Assembly (NCBI GenBank): GCA_028023455.1
Contig: JAQFVV010006312.1
Location: forward strand, 804,001 to 868,000
Length of the DNA: 64,000 bases
Direction of reading: 5' to 3'
From: Epiperipatus broadwayi
Lineage: Eukaryota; Onychophora; Udeonychophora; Euonychophora; Peripatidae
The notes beneath the pieces were generated by a model, which did no database searches, had not been told where the DNA came from, and was given only the letters and a program-made list of their open reading frames with translations. Shown here in pieces: positions 12,131 through 23,604 of this stretch. Position 1 is the stretch's first letter, and every line of letters starts with the position of its first letter. Made by a program: the position numbers and the translations under genes.

Positions 12131-12384
12131 GTTATTTCAGCTTTGATCTGAATTCGAATCCAAATTGATAGGCAAATTATCTATATAGAGAATATATTAA
12201 TTATTCGCGCTTAAGTTAGGTACCGTATTCTTTATGATTAATTATAATCACTTCCATTAACTATTAAAGCAGATCTATATTCAATTAAATAGCATACACT
12301 AGGCATAGATAATCATTAGCAAATTTATTTGGTTATACAAAATTAATATTAAAGCTCATGAAAATGTAAATTCAAATGTATTAT

Positions 12385-12700
12385 AATTTCATCACCTGTG
12401 AGTGGTAGATTCCCATATATATAGCTAAATAAACTAATTTGTAACCTAGAAATTACATTCACCTGCGAGTGACTAGAACGCTATATATAAACCGGAAGTG
12501 CATAAATATTAAGAAACCTAGATATTTGTAACTAAAAAAACTTAATATCACCTGTGAGTGATTTTATCTATATCCTATATATGTAAACCAAACTATGTAA
12601 AACTCAGTCATATAAAATTATATCTAAAACCATCACTTGCCTGTAAACCCAAATTTAATGTAAACATCCTTTAACCACCTGTGAGTGAGAACAGCCATTT
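12385..12700 (+). repeat. Four spaced CACCTGTGAGTG motifs in a degenerate tandem repeat
   Basis: The 12-mer occurs at 12393, 12549 and 12676, and with one change (CACCTGCGAGTG) at 12460. The spacings are 67, 89 and 127 bp. The sequence after each motif is weakly related (short TA-rich blocks, then GTAAACC or AAACC). CACCTG is an E-box core of the kind bound by Snail/ZEB-type factors. Decayed minisatellite and regulatory cluster are both open readings. Confidence 0.55.
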
Positions 12701-13130
12701 AACCATTGTAATATTGTTTATTTATTATTTCAAAATTTAACTTCTATTAAATTAACTTTGAATTTAAATTGGATGCATGTCTTAGTCTTGCTCACCAACT
12801 CAAAATCATTCCATACTTTAATAATTATTTATGATTAGTTATTAAGATTTATTTTCTTGTTTAAGTCATAAATATCCTAGCCATGCAATATCTATATAGC
12901 TATACTAGCTAAAGGGCTGAAATACCATAGTCTTTTGTTCTACTGTTGTGCTACTGCCGGCACATGAAGAAGGGAAATACTGCTGTGGCCTCAACTGTGT
13001 CATCTGCAAGCTGGTAAATCTCTGAGCAATGGCAGAGGAACTAGGGTTAGGCCAGAGTCATGGCTTCCACCACCGTAATTAGTCGGCCTTGGGATGATTT
13101 ACCAAAGTTCTAGATTTTGTTCCACAAATG
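12701..13130. other. Unidentified segment with a GC-rich patch
   Basis: About 12945-13080 is markedly less AT-rich (for example CTACTGCCGGCACATG), unlike the DNA around it. No long frame, splice pattern or repeat partner was recognised. Confidence 0.35.
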
Positions 13131-13134
13131 TACG

Positions 13135-14375
13135 TATTTGACCATTACATTATTAACTACAGTATTTAATTTTATTCAAAACAATATATTTTTTATACAT
13201 AATTTACAGTATTTTTCATTTTTTTCATACATCTACAGTATTTTAATTATTATTGCTATTTGATGATAAGTAAGTTCGTTTGTAAACTAGTAAGACATCA
13301 GATTCATCACAAGAGAAAATACAACTAGTGCTAACTTCATTTTTTTAATTGCTTTTATTATGGACTCACCCAAACTGTTTTCCAACCACTGTTGATCCTT
13401 CCAATTTCACTAAGTGATCTAAAATTGAAATTTTTGTTTCCAAAGAAATTCATTTTCTTAGTGTTTTTTTTCTCTCTATTAAAGTAAACTAAAAGTTTAA
13501 AATAAAAATAAGAACTTAGACTTACGATAATAAAAAGACACGGACTCACCACTGTTGGACAAAATTTAATTAAAACTAAGAATTAAAAATTAAATTCATA
13601 TTTTTGTCTTTAATTTTTTAATTTTCAATTGCATTTAAAAATCAAATTTCATTGTTTCATGTCACATTAATTTCAGATCACATTAGTAATTTTTAAATTG
13701 TTAATTGTAATTAAAAATCAGATTTTAATTGGCAAATTTAATTGTGCCCACTGCTATTACACACCTTTTAAAAATAAACTTGCGGACACTAAATGATTAA
13801 TTGATTACATACTATTTTTTAAAAAAAGCAAAAATAGAATGTGATTTAAAATGCAAAAACAACAACATGTATAATATAGGCATCTATAATGTTTGGACAG
13901 ATTTATATTACAATCTTGTAAAATTTATTACTTGCAAACACTAAATGATTAATTGATTACATACTCTTTTTAAAAAAAAAGCAACAACAACATGCATAGT
14001 ATAGGCATCTATAATGCTTGAACTGACTTACATTATAATCTTGTCAAATTTAATGTGTGTATATGAAATGGGGAAATCCTGATTTTAAGTAAATTATGAA
14101 CTTCTTTATTGCATAAAATTTATTACAGTACTATTATAAAACACTGAAAATATTGAAATTATTAGAGAGAAGTTGAACTCTAATAATGCACTATTACTTT
14201 AAATATGATGTGTGAGTGCATGAAATTTATAATATTTAAAATAATAGTGCATTATCTGAGCTCAACTTCTGATCTAATAATTTTTATCACACAAAAGAAA
14301 ACTGCATACAAAGATATTAAGAAGAAACATGAATCATATATCTTCAAAATCTGCATAAAATGAGACTTGGGTGTA
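13135..14375 (+). mobile_element. CTGGGTCT element, left-truncated copy
   Basis: It aligns on the plus strand with the reverse complement of 8066-8890 and ends with CATAAAATGAGACTTGGGTG, matching the right terminus of the family. The left end is missing. About 13340-13555 seems to be an insertion bounded by similar GGACTCACC sequences. A ~145-bp segment starting CACTAAATGATTAATTGATT is tandemly duplicated at about 13787 and 13939. No frame is conserved. Confidence 0.7.
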
Positions 14376-17300
14376 ATGATTTTCACAGGTGAAAAATGTG
14401 AATACAATTTTAGATTTATCCAGAAGTATGGTTTTTTATTATTGCTATTATTGTTATTATTCATTTTATTATAATAATTATCATTATAGTATTGACATCA
14501 ACTAGTAGTATGTGTATTTCGATAGTTGTGACTGTTTTTGGATACTAACCACATCGCCTCATAATGTAATGTTGCCTTTTGACAGATTATTTAAGAAAAT
14601 GTGTCAAAAATAGTGAACCACAAAAATATATTTTCTCTGTGATTATATCTTAAATCGTGGAATAAAAATAACTTTTCTGATTTGATAGATTACAAAAAAC
14701 AGTATTTGTCATGTAATTACACATCATTAATTAAAAAGATAATCTAAAAATATTATTCTGCACATTAATCCACCAACTTTTCTGACACTGGCCAGTAGAT
14801 TGAAAATGCATTTTTCTTTTCAAATGAATTAAAAATTAAAAAAATTTATTCGAAAAAATGTGAAAACTAATTACTATCTTTGGACAATAATCTTAATCAA
14901 CCAAGTAGAAGTCTCATACAACTAGGAAGAATTTTTGTTCTCATAAACGTTTTTTTGTAGAAGAATTGAGCAATTATATAAGGTAGCAATTAAATTTTAA
15001 TGAGTAGTAAATCTTTGATAATATTCAATATATGCATTATTTTATCCTATTTGAGATCTATCTATTGCTAGTTTGAGATATCAATAAATAGTATGTTGTT
15101 GTGCTAATCAAATTTTAAGGCTAGTTTTCTAAATAAGAATTATTGGATTTGAATTTTTACACAACCAGTAATATTAGGCCATTTTTATTTTAATGATCTC
15201 AGATATATGCTAACTGAAAGCTCGTTTATTTATTTTGTAAAGATAGTATAAACAAAACAAAGTATCCATATCTCTCTGTTTACTTTAACATCTGCATTAG
15301 TAGTACTAAACGCCAAATACTTTTCTTCAGAATTAATTTTTTAAGTTTGATTTTTTGAAAAATCATGTAATCTACAAGTCATTAAGGCCGGAAAAACAAT
15401 AACTTCTATTGCTAAATGTTGGTATGCAAATCTATGACTTCTCAATGATGAATACCAATAGAATTAAACTAGTTTAGAGATTTGGTTGGCATTAATATCA
15501 AGTGACCATTCATTGTTTAATCTTACCGGAAGTGATTTGAGAGTATAGTTATAGAATAATTTATTGTTTCTAATACTTAGAATAAGCAACTATTAATATA
15601 TAAAAGTGATGTTTATTGAATTTTTTAATAACATAATTATTAACATAATTACTAATTTTTTATTTATGAAAATAATCAAAACTTCTAACAGGGTTTTAAT
15701 GCTTAAAGAAAGCTCTATAGAACTAATTTCATCCCAAATCTTTTATGTACTTTTACTAGGAAAGTCTTATATTATGAAAGTTTTTTTGCTATTATTTTTA
15801 AATTTGCTTATTAATTTAATCTAACATTGTAGTTAGAATAAATTAATTAATAGCATATGACCTTTAAAAGTAATTGTGACATTTAGGAGATAAATATTTG
15901 ATCATTATTAAAAGTAATTTTTCATAGATTAATTTACCCTTTAACATAATTGTTTTACTATTTCAGATATAAACTTTCATTATAAAATAATAAAACCTCT
16001 TTTTATCATTTATATAAATACTATACACATATACATATTTATATATCATACACACATACACATATATATCATAATTTTCAACCATTATTGATTCCTTGCA
16101 GAATGATGATCTCTCCAAGTTTAATCCAGTTTTTCTGATCTCTAGCCTCTCCTCTCCACATCTGCCCGGTCACATTCATCCATTTCACATGTGGTCTTTA
16201 TCTGAGTCTTTGCAATCTCTTGGAAACTATTTAAGATTTTAAATGTTTATCTACATGTAAATATAATCTTCAATGGGATGTTAAAATGATTGTAAATCTA
16301 TAATAAATACTCATTTAATTTAGTCAGCTTTGTGCTGTTTGTCACTAAAAAAAACCCTTACTAATAACTTTTGACATTGACAACAAGACAAAAGTTAAAT
16401 TGAGTAATAATTAATTAACTATAAATTTGTGAGCACTTTTGAATACAGAACACCATTGGATATCATGGTGTTTTACTTATTAAATGCTAAATATGAGACT
16501 ATTTATTTATATATAATGCTTTGCATGGTTTATTGAAGTAGCACAGTGCAGACTCTGGAACTCAACATCCATGACATATGACTTAGTCTTGTCACTTCTG
16601 ATGCTCGATTTTTTTACAAAGACCTCAATAATAAACTATTTGTTCTATTTTTTACATGAAATTATATATACCTTTTTGCCCACTAAATAATAAAAGTTCC
16701 ATTTAATGGATTTTCTTGTTTTAAACTTACACTAATGTTAAAGTCAATACTTTTATATGTATTTAATTGCAATAAGCCAATGGAATGAGACATGGTATTT
16801 CATTTGATCAAAACAAATTATTTTCATAAAATTACAAATATTTCTTGAAAACTTAAGAAAAGGACTTTTTAATTGTCCTTATAATATATAATAAACTTTT
16901 AATATATTTCTAAATTATTGACTGTGATTTGTAAGCATGTAAATTAATTATCAGTTTTTTACACTCTCAAACTGAAATTCACATTGGTAATTTGAATATA
17001 TAATGTTATTGCCATTAGATTTATTATATCAAATGTCTATTATATATATATTGTGGCCTGTCTATAGGTGGTATGACCCTAAGCAGAGTTTCCAAGTCCC
17101 TTTTATATTAGGCCCTACTTGGATTCGGGTTAGGTTCTATTAATAAACTTACTATATCCTGACCATTTTCTTTAACTATAACAATTGAATTTAGATAAGA
17201 TTAGTATTTATCCCATGTTACTTTGACATGAGTAAACATTTCTAAAATAAGATATGTTTTAAATATAATCAATATGAGACTCGTTTACCTATAAACAGAT

Positions 17301-20300
17301 CACATCCCCTTAACATTAAACAAATACAAAATACTTGTTCAATGGCATAAGAATACCCAGATACTCCTCCTTATTAAGTATCTACATACTCTCATGACTA
17401 ACAATAATATCTAATATATTATTTTATATTTATAACTATTAAGTTTTAATTCAATCACTCATTAAATTAATCTGTTAGATAATTACAGATAAACTTTGAT
17501 TCATATTATGTTTAATAATTAAGATTGGCAATAATCACAAGAATAACTTTAAAATAAGGAGATCTCAGGAAAATCATTGATTTATTAATTCTTCATACTA
17601 CCTATGGAATATCAAGAGGGATTTTACAGATTTCCATGGATAGTGTACAAATTAAGAAAGGCTTATAATTTAAATTCATAGTCAAGCTTTATATGTATGT
17701 TCTTTAATACTAAATATTAAAATAATATTATTAACTAAACTGTGATTAACACTAATACTTTCACTAATAACTAATGTATTATTTAATTTTATATTAATAA
17801 ATACACTTTAATAATTGGCAATGTCATCAATGACCTATGGGATCAAGGCAGCATGTAACAAGTAAAAAAAAATCTTTACTAAGAGATTTATGCTTATTAA
17901 ACTGTTAGATTTGCTTTAAATTGAATTGACTTTTCATTTTAATTTTGACTGTACATTTTAAGTTGTGTGATGTGGTGAAAATGAGCCCAGAAAAGATATG
18001 CAGCAATTGGAATTTAATAAAACTTTTAAAACAATAATTTTAATAATATTCATTACAAATGATAATAAACATTTCCATTAATATCAAATTTAAAATAACA
18101 TAACAAAATAATACATATATATTATTATAATAATAATAACAACAGAAAATTAATCTTTGGAGTATTATTATCAAACAAAACTAATGATTTCCCATTATAT
18201 GTTGAGATATTTATCCCTATGTATGTGAACTATATATCACATATTCAGTTTATTAAACAATCATTTTTTTTCCATTCATGGTTCGTTAGTTCAACCTCTA
18301 CATAATAGTAGTACTTGATGATTAAGTAACAATACAAAAAATAAATGAGAACATAGGGTTATAATTCTGGAGGTTGGTAAGCAAACAAAATTACTACTTT
18401 TATCTTTCACATAAGAACAAAATCATTGTTTTTTAGTTTATCCATTTGTACATGTAAATATAACCTGCTCTTTGGAGTATGTATATATCATTTTAAATAC
18501 CCTTTCATACTAAAATATCGAGTATATTTGTTTATTTAAAGGATTCATAATCTTTAAACTTAACCGAATTATTAAATAACTATTAATATAACAACACTTG
18601 AATTAATTCCATATTAAATGATTTAGTTCTCTTCCCCTCCCCTATTATACTAACAAATCATAGATTAAAAATATAAATACCAACATTAGAAAGAAGTTCT
18701 CTTTTAAACTCTCAGCTAACGTATAAGAACACTTTTAAATTTTCTAGTTGTTCTACACTCCATAAACTTATTAGAACGTTTTTATTTTTCCTTATTTTTT
18801 GAAGATTCTGCTTATCCGAAGATTCGCGAGGTATTTGAGTTACTGCAACAATAATCCTTCATTTTGTTCTTTGTTTAGTAATAAAAATTTATTTGTGGCT
18901 TGCCTTACTTATTTTAGATGATACATATTTCTCTCTATAATAAAAGGCACACTTATGATTTCACTTAAGAATGTGTCATGTCACGTTTTTGGCTCCAAAT
19001 AAATAATTCTATCTCACATTGTAATTAAGATTTTATATACATCCAGAATAATAATGAACACTTTTCATTTTTAGTTCCATTAAATTTTAAATATATATAC
19101 TTAACTGTTTCCAAGAAATTTACTATTCTTTTATCTATCCTTACTGGATATTTACGGTGTTTATTTATTTCCTTTTGTGTATTACTGCAGTTCATTTTCC
19201 CTATGGCACGATTATTGTTATTTTTCCGTGAATATATTCATTGATTATTCATCTCCGATTATTTCTTCAATACTTATTAATTTTCAAGAGATTATTGGGA
19301 ATTCCGATTATTGACTTGCCCAGTAGAAAAACGATTAATTTATTCCATTATTTTAACAACAGAGCTTATAATTATCCATGTATATTGATATAGAGTTGTA
19401 AATCATAAGGTTTTAGGAATTTTTAATCCAACTTTGTTTTTTTTTTTTAAATAAAATATCATCAAGAAAAAAAAACTTAGTTACTTATACTTTACGATCA
19501 AGAAGCTCTCTCTCCCCCCCTCTCTTGAATTTCATATTCCAAGATTGTTTGAAACTCTTTGATTGGCTAATATTTTCCCACTTTTTTCTATGAAACAATT
19601 ATTTATTTTGAAAGTTTTTGGTTTATTATTTTAAAATGACCGATTTTCCGTTTTTTTTTTAAAATATTAAAATACAATATTTTTAGAAATTAAATAAAGA
19701 TAGACTGTACTGTTTTAATTTTAAATCAGTATTTTGTAAAATTAAACCTTATTTATTTACTTTTGAATATAGCAAGATTTGAAGATAAATAATTTCTATT
19801 TTTAAAATCAAATGCGCACAAATAATAATTATTAGCATCTGTGACGCATTCTGTTTACAAAATTACAAGTTAAACTTCACTGATTTTAAATACTAAATGA
19901 TATTACTTGTCCATCCATTTGCACATATATGACTCTGTAGGTAATTTTCTATATGTATTTTGAGTTAAAATCATTTATAAATTTCTATTAGCTAAATTCG
20001 AGTTCAAACCCTATGATCTAATATTTCATTATTGTCTTCTTTTAATAAGTAAATATTATTGGATTTGTAAAATTTAAAATTATACACCAAAATTTTATTT
20101 TAGAATAGACTGGGCCAATAAAAGTGCACAATATATATATATATATTTGGCAGAGTGGTGTTCATTTGAGTGAAATTAAGTATAAAATCATTCTTTATAA
20201 GATAAATCAAAAGATAGATAGTCCTGAAAAAAAAACCCATTGATATTATACCACATATAAATATTATCCAAGATTATTTATTGCTGTTCCAATAATATTA

Positions 20301-20340
20301 CAATTATTTTATTTGGTTTAGTAAAAAATATCTATGACTT
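14376..20340. other. Long AT-rich stretch without recognised genes
   Basis: This 6-kb stretch has only AT-driven short frames. Slightly GC-richer patches at about 16080-16210 and 17050-17140 match nothing else in the window that I could see. No tRNA fold, coding pattern or inverted repeat above background was identified. Confidence 0.5.
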
Positions 20341-20394
20341 TAAAAAAATAACTGTGACAGCATTGAAATGTTGGCAAGAACTGTTGGACACCTT

Positions 20395-20470
20395 GAATAT
20401 CAAAACAGGCAAAACTCTCCATACAGTAGTGCCACTCAATGCAAAAAAAAAGGTGATCATGTGATGTTTA
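20395..20470 (+). repeat. Small dispersed repeat piece
   Basis: AGGCAAAACTCTCCATACAG and the following AGTAGTGCCA are found inverted at about 34230-34275, and related to one arm of the 3877-3976 hairpin. The sequence GGTGATCATGTGAT after it resembles GGTGGTCATGTGAT downstream of the hairpin. Confidence 0.45.
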
Positions 20471-20551
20471 GCATTTTAATACCATTAATATCCATTATAA
20501 GTATAATTTTTTTTATAAATATTCATCTATTGTTTTTTATCACATATATCA

Positions 20552-20553
20552 GA

Positions 20554-20593
<40 letters not shown>

Positions 20594-20594
20594 T
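20552..20594. repeat. (AAT)n microsatellite
   Basis: About 13 perfect AAT units. They account for the Asn-rich end of an overlapping open frame. Confidence 0.95.
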
Positions 20595-20739
20595 TTGACA
20601 TTTTTTAACATTTATACATATAAATAATTAATCACATCATTTAGTATATATAATTAAATTGATTTATTAAGTGTTTATATTTCTATGTATTATATATATC
20701 ACAAAGAAATCAAGTCATATATCAAATGATCTAATTTAA

Positions 20740-21350
20740 CAAGATTGTATTGCAAATGTTATCTAATGAGCTTGTTAATAGCTTGTGACAACCTTTTCAG
20801 AATATCCCCAACTCCAGACTGGTTTCTGCTTCTGGCTTCCTCAATGAAGTGCTAAGATATTCAATCAGTAGATTTAAAATACCAGGTCAAGCACAGCACT
20901 TTTCTAATGGTTAACTATTAAGTAGAAAATCTGAAAAGCTTGTTAAGAGCTATTGTCAAGCTCATTAGCTAACATTTGTAATACAAGCTTGTTAAATTAG
21001 GTCATGTGATATATGATTTGATTTCTTTGCAATTGTATTTTTTGCTATTAAGGCTTTGGCAATTGTATATTGCTAAAACTATTAATATATGGTATATTTG
21101 AACTTAGTTTAGTCCCATATGGCTATTTAAGTTAGATAGCTGGATTTGAAGACATATGAATGTCTGAAAAATTCAGATTTTTTACTTAATAATTAACCAT
21201 TAGATAAAGTGCTGGGCTTGACCTGGTATTTTAAATCTAATACTTGAATATTCTAGAACCTCACTGAAGAAGTCAGAAGCAAAAACTGGTCTGAGATTGG
21301 GGATATTCTGAAAAGCTTGTTAAGAGCTATTGGGAAGCTCATTAGATAAT
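20740..21350. mobile_element. Family F copy 2, foldback form
   Basis: The arm at about 20760-20935 is the inverted copy of about 21170-21349. Between them lies the family core shared with 7222-7732 (CCCATATGGCTATTTAAG and flanks). The direct-repeat unit starting GAAAAGCTTGTTAAGAGC is present at 20935 and, cut short, at 21310. The truncation coincides with the left edge of the PLE, so the PLE probably inserted into or beside this element. No protein is encoded. Confidence 0.75.
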
Positions 21351-21364
21351 ATATATATATATAT

Positions 21365-21825
21365 AAATGCAAAACCATAAAACAATACAATACTAGATTA
21401 AATTTTAAAAATTTTACCAAAATCCTTACACAACCATGGTTTCATCTACTACAAATAGACCTTCTCAAGTGAAAATCAATCTAAAGGAAAACATATATAT
21501 ATATACAAACAAACCTTCCCATAATTCACTACAAATTCCACCTTCCCTTAATATCAAAAGAAGTCTTCATAAGATTGATAGCCTCAGAATCAAGGAGTTT
21601 TATCATCAAAGTCTCCTTTATTCTTCTTTTTAACTCATTCTTTTCATAAAAAATAACCGAAGCATTGTTAAACAATATTCTATGACCTGTATTCAATTCA
21701 TGAATATATAAAGCTGAGTTAAGATACCTATGTTTAACCCTACTTATATGAACTTTAACCCTTTCATTAAGGCTAAATTTACTCTGACCTACATAAAATT
21801 TACCACAACTACATGGAATTTTATA
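21365..21825 (-). repeat. PLE left inverted arm
   Basis: A near-identical reverse complement of 23136-23604, starting AAATGCAAAACCATAAAACA. It contains the endonuclease and 3'-UTR sequence in antisense. Similarity stops at GGAATTTTATA (about 21825), where the RT sequence begins. Differences are few: some substitutions and a shorter TA run. Confidence 0.92.
21429..21471 (-). ncRNA. Hammerhead-ribozyme-like motif, left arm
   Basis: The reverse complement carries the same order of elements as 23498-23540. See that entry for the reasoning. Degenerate and uncertain. Confidence 0.3.
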
Positions 21826-23172
21826 TTATTGTTAAATAATATTGATTTTAAAAGTAAAGTTTCTTTGGAATTAAATAATGGAAAATATGCTATTTTAGAT
21901 TCTGGTCCTGGTAAAAAAATAAAATCTAAATTAATTAAGATTATGAAAGTTATGGAAAATAAAAAGATTTTTGATAGAGCTGCTTATTTAAATTGTTACC
22001 CTAGTGATTTTGTGGCTCCAAAGGTTTTCTTTAATTTGAAGTCTCATAAAGATAATTTTCCTTTGAGATGTATTTTTGATTTTACAGGAGGAATTGTTGA
22101 TAAAATATCAAAATTTATTATAAGATATTTTAAGGATTATATAAATTTGGGTCAATTTTGTGTTTCTTCTTCTTTTGAGGTTTTTAAGAAAATAAATGGT
22201 TTTGTTTTGGATGATGATTGTGTTTTTGGTAGTTTAGACATTGAAAATATGTATCAATCGGTTAATAGATTAAAAAGTATTGATGTTTTTCTTTCAATTT
22301 TAAAAAAATTAGAATGTTTTTCTGCAGATAAGATTAAGGTTTTTCATGATTTGCTTTTGCTGTTAGAGGATTCAATGTATTTTATGTCTAATGATGTGTT
22401 TTATAAGATTAGAGAAGGTTGGGTTATTGGTTATGTCATTTCTCCATTGATGTGTGCTGTCTATATTGATTATTTGGAGTGTAGTATTATTAATATGTTT
22501 TCATGTTCTATTAAATTATTTGTTAGGTATGTTGATGATTGTTTGTTTGTTATTCAGAAAGAGAAATTAGAAGAGTTTTTATGTGCATTGAATGGTTTTG
22601 ATTCTAGTATTAAGTTTACAATTGAGGGGGGTGGTTTTGATTTTGTAAAATTAAAGTTTTTAGATTTAAATGTTGAGAAGGTTAATGATGTTTTGTTTTG
22701 TAGTCATTTTATAAAACCTAAAAATTTGAGAAATATGATTAGGCCTGATAGTTATCAGCCTTTTATACATAAAAAAATGTCTTTGTTGAATTTTTGTTGT
22801 CGGAATAGAAGGCTTAATAATTTTAATAATGATGCTGATATTCAAAGAAGTCAATTTGCTGCTGAATATGTAGAATTGGGTTATAATCATGATTTTATTA
22901 AAAAAGTGGTATTTAATAATAATGTTTATAGTCGTGATTTGGATGATAAGAATTTTGTTGGTAAGGATGATGATTATATGTCTTTACCATTTAAAGCATC
23001 AATTTATAATTTGGTTTATAGGAATAGTCATTTGTTAGGTGGAATGAAGGTTGCATGGAGGAAAAGTTCTAATTTGAATTCATTACTTAATGGTTCAAAG
23101 TGTCTATTGATAGTAGGTCTATTCCTGGTATTGTTTATAAAATTCCATGTAGTTGTGGTAAATTTTATGTAG
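21730..23172 (+). CDS. PLE reverse transcriptase (N-terminally truncated)
   Basis: A 480-codon frame. The first ~32 residues are antisense read-through of the left arm, so PLE sequence begins near residue 33. Visible motifs: FNLKSHKDNFPLR (RT1/2 region), GSLDIENMYQSVN (RT3), GYVISPLMCAVYIDYLE (RT4), VRYVDDCLFVI with the catalytic YVDD at residues 267-270 (RT5), and KFLDLNV (RT6). A thumb-like stretch with SYQPFIHKK follows, then a linker with SLPF and LNSLL. This order is typical of PLE proteins, in which the endonuclease would continue the same polypeptide. Here the frame shifts at about 23095-23100 and ends in an unrelated hydrophobic tail. In full PLEs the RT is preceded by a longer N-terminal region, which is missing. 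The true start codon is unknown. Confidence 0.9.
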   Translation: MFNPTYMNFNPFIKAKFTLTYIKFTTTTWNFILLLNNIDFKSKVSLELNNGKYAILDSGPGKKIKSKLIKIMKVMENKKIFDRAAYLNCYPSDFVAPKVFFNLKSHKDNFPLRCIFDFTGGIVDKISKFIIRYFKDYINLGQFCVSSSFEVFKKINGFVLDDDCVFGSLDIENMYQSVNRLKSIDVFLSILKKLECFSADKIKVFHDLLLLLEDSMYFMSNDVFYKIREGWVIGYVISPLMCAVYIDYLECSIINMFSCSIKLFVRYVDDCLFVIQKEKLEEFLCALNGFDSSIKFTIEGGGFDFVKLKFLDLNVEKVNDVLFCSHFIKPKNLRNMIRPDSYQPFIHKKMSLLNFCCRNRRLNNFNNDADIQRSQFAAEYVELGYNHDFIKKVVFNNNVYSRDLDDKNFVGKDDDYMSLPFKASIYNLVYRNSHLLGGMKVAWRKSSNLNSLLNGSKCLLIVGLFLVLFIKFHVVVVNFM

Positions 23173-23432
23173 GTCAGAGTAAATTTAGCCTTAATGAAAG
23201 GGTTAAGGTTCATATAAGTAGGGTTAAACATAGGTATCTTAACTCAGCTTTATATATTCATGAATTGAATACAGGTCATAGAATATTGTTTAACAATGCT
23301 TTGGTTATTTTTTATGAAAAGAATGAGTTAAAAAGAAGAATAAAGGAGACTTTGATGATAAAACTCCTTGATTCTGAGGCTATCAATCTTATGAAGACTT
23401 CTTTTGATATTAAGGGAAGGTGGAATTTGTAG
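23100..23432 (+). CDS. PLE GIY-YIG endonuclease domain
   Basis: 110 codons that should be the C-terminus of the PLE polyprotein. Visible: GIVY at residues 10-13, YVG at 23-25, the expected catalytic Arg34 with His38, and Glu83 in KRRIKE. Cys17 and Cys19 (PCSCG) with His54 and His60 (IHELNTGH) fit the CCHH zinc-binding pattern of endonuclease-bearing PLEs. The domain would nick the target to prime reverse transcription. The reading starts at a GTG inside the polyprotein; no independent start is implied. It overlaps the RT frame by 73 bp in another phase, consistent with a single-base deletion. All expected catalytic residues are present, so the break looks recent. Programmed frameshifting is possible, but I see no standard slippery heptamer. 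Confidence 0.9.
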   Translation: MSIDSRSIPGIVYKIPCSCGKFYVGQSKFSLNERVKVHISRVKHRYLNSALYIHELNTGHRILFNNALVIFYEKNELKRRIKETLMIKLLDSEAINLMKTSFDIKGRWNL

Positions 23433-23604
23433 TGAATTATGGGAAGGTTTGTTTGTATATATATATATATATATATGTTTTCCTTTAGATTGATTTTCAC
23501 TTGAGAAGGTCTATTTGTAGTAGATGAAACCATGGTTGTGTAAGGATTTTGGTAAAAATTTTAAAATTTAATCTAGTATTGTATTGTTTTATGGTTTTGC
23601 ATTT
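23136..23604 (+). repeat. PLE right terminal arm
   Basis: It holds most of the endonuclease domain plus a 3'-UTR with a TA tract at about 23457-23477, ending near TATGGTTTTGCATTT. It is inverted relative to 21365-21825. Confidence 0.92.
23498..23540 (+). ncRNA. Hammerhead-ribozyme-like motif, right arm
   Basis: In order: CAC (23498-23500), TTGAGAA (expected CTGANGA), a stem-II-like GTCTA...TAGAT with a 7-nt loop, GAAA (23526-23529), C-CATG-G as a minimal stem III, TT, then GTG (23538-23540) able to pair with the CAC. Hammerhead ribozymes with short stem III are known in PLE terminal repeats, so the position fits. Two core substitutions (C3 to U, G8 to A) would be expected to abolish or greatly reduce cleavage, so this is at best a decayed copy. 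The match was found by eye. Confidence 0.35.

Noticed and set aside
12385-12700. CRISPR-like array
   Set aside because: Only four 12-bp motifs with irregular spacing in a eukaryotic context.
15606-15824. 72-codon hydrophobic plus-strand frame
   Set aside because: Ile/Leu/Phe/Asn-rich and without context; chance-level.
21436-21633. Plus-strand 65-codon frame and its mirror at 23312-23533 (-)
   Set aside because: Antisense of the PLE terminal arms; the sense strand codes for the endonuclease and 3'-UTR.
22666-22890. Minus-strand 74-codon frame
   Set aside because: Shadow of the RT coding strand.
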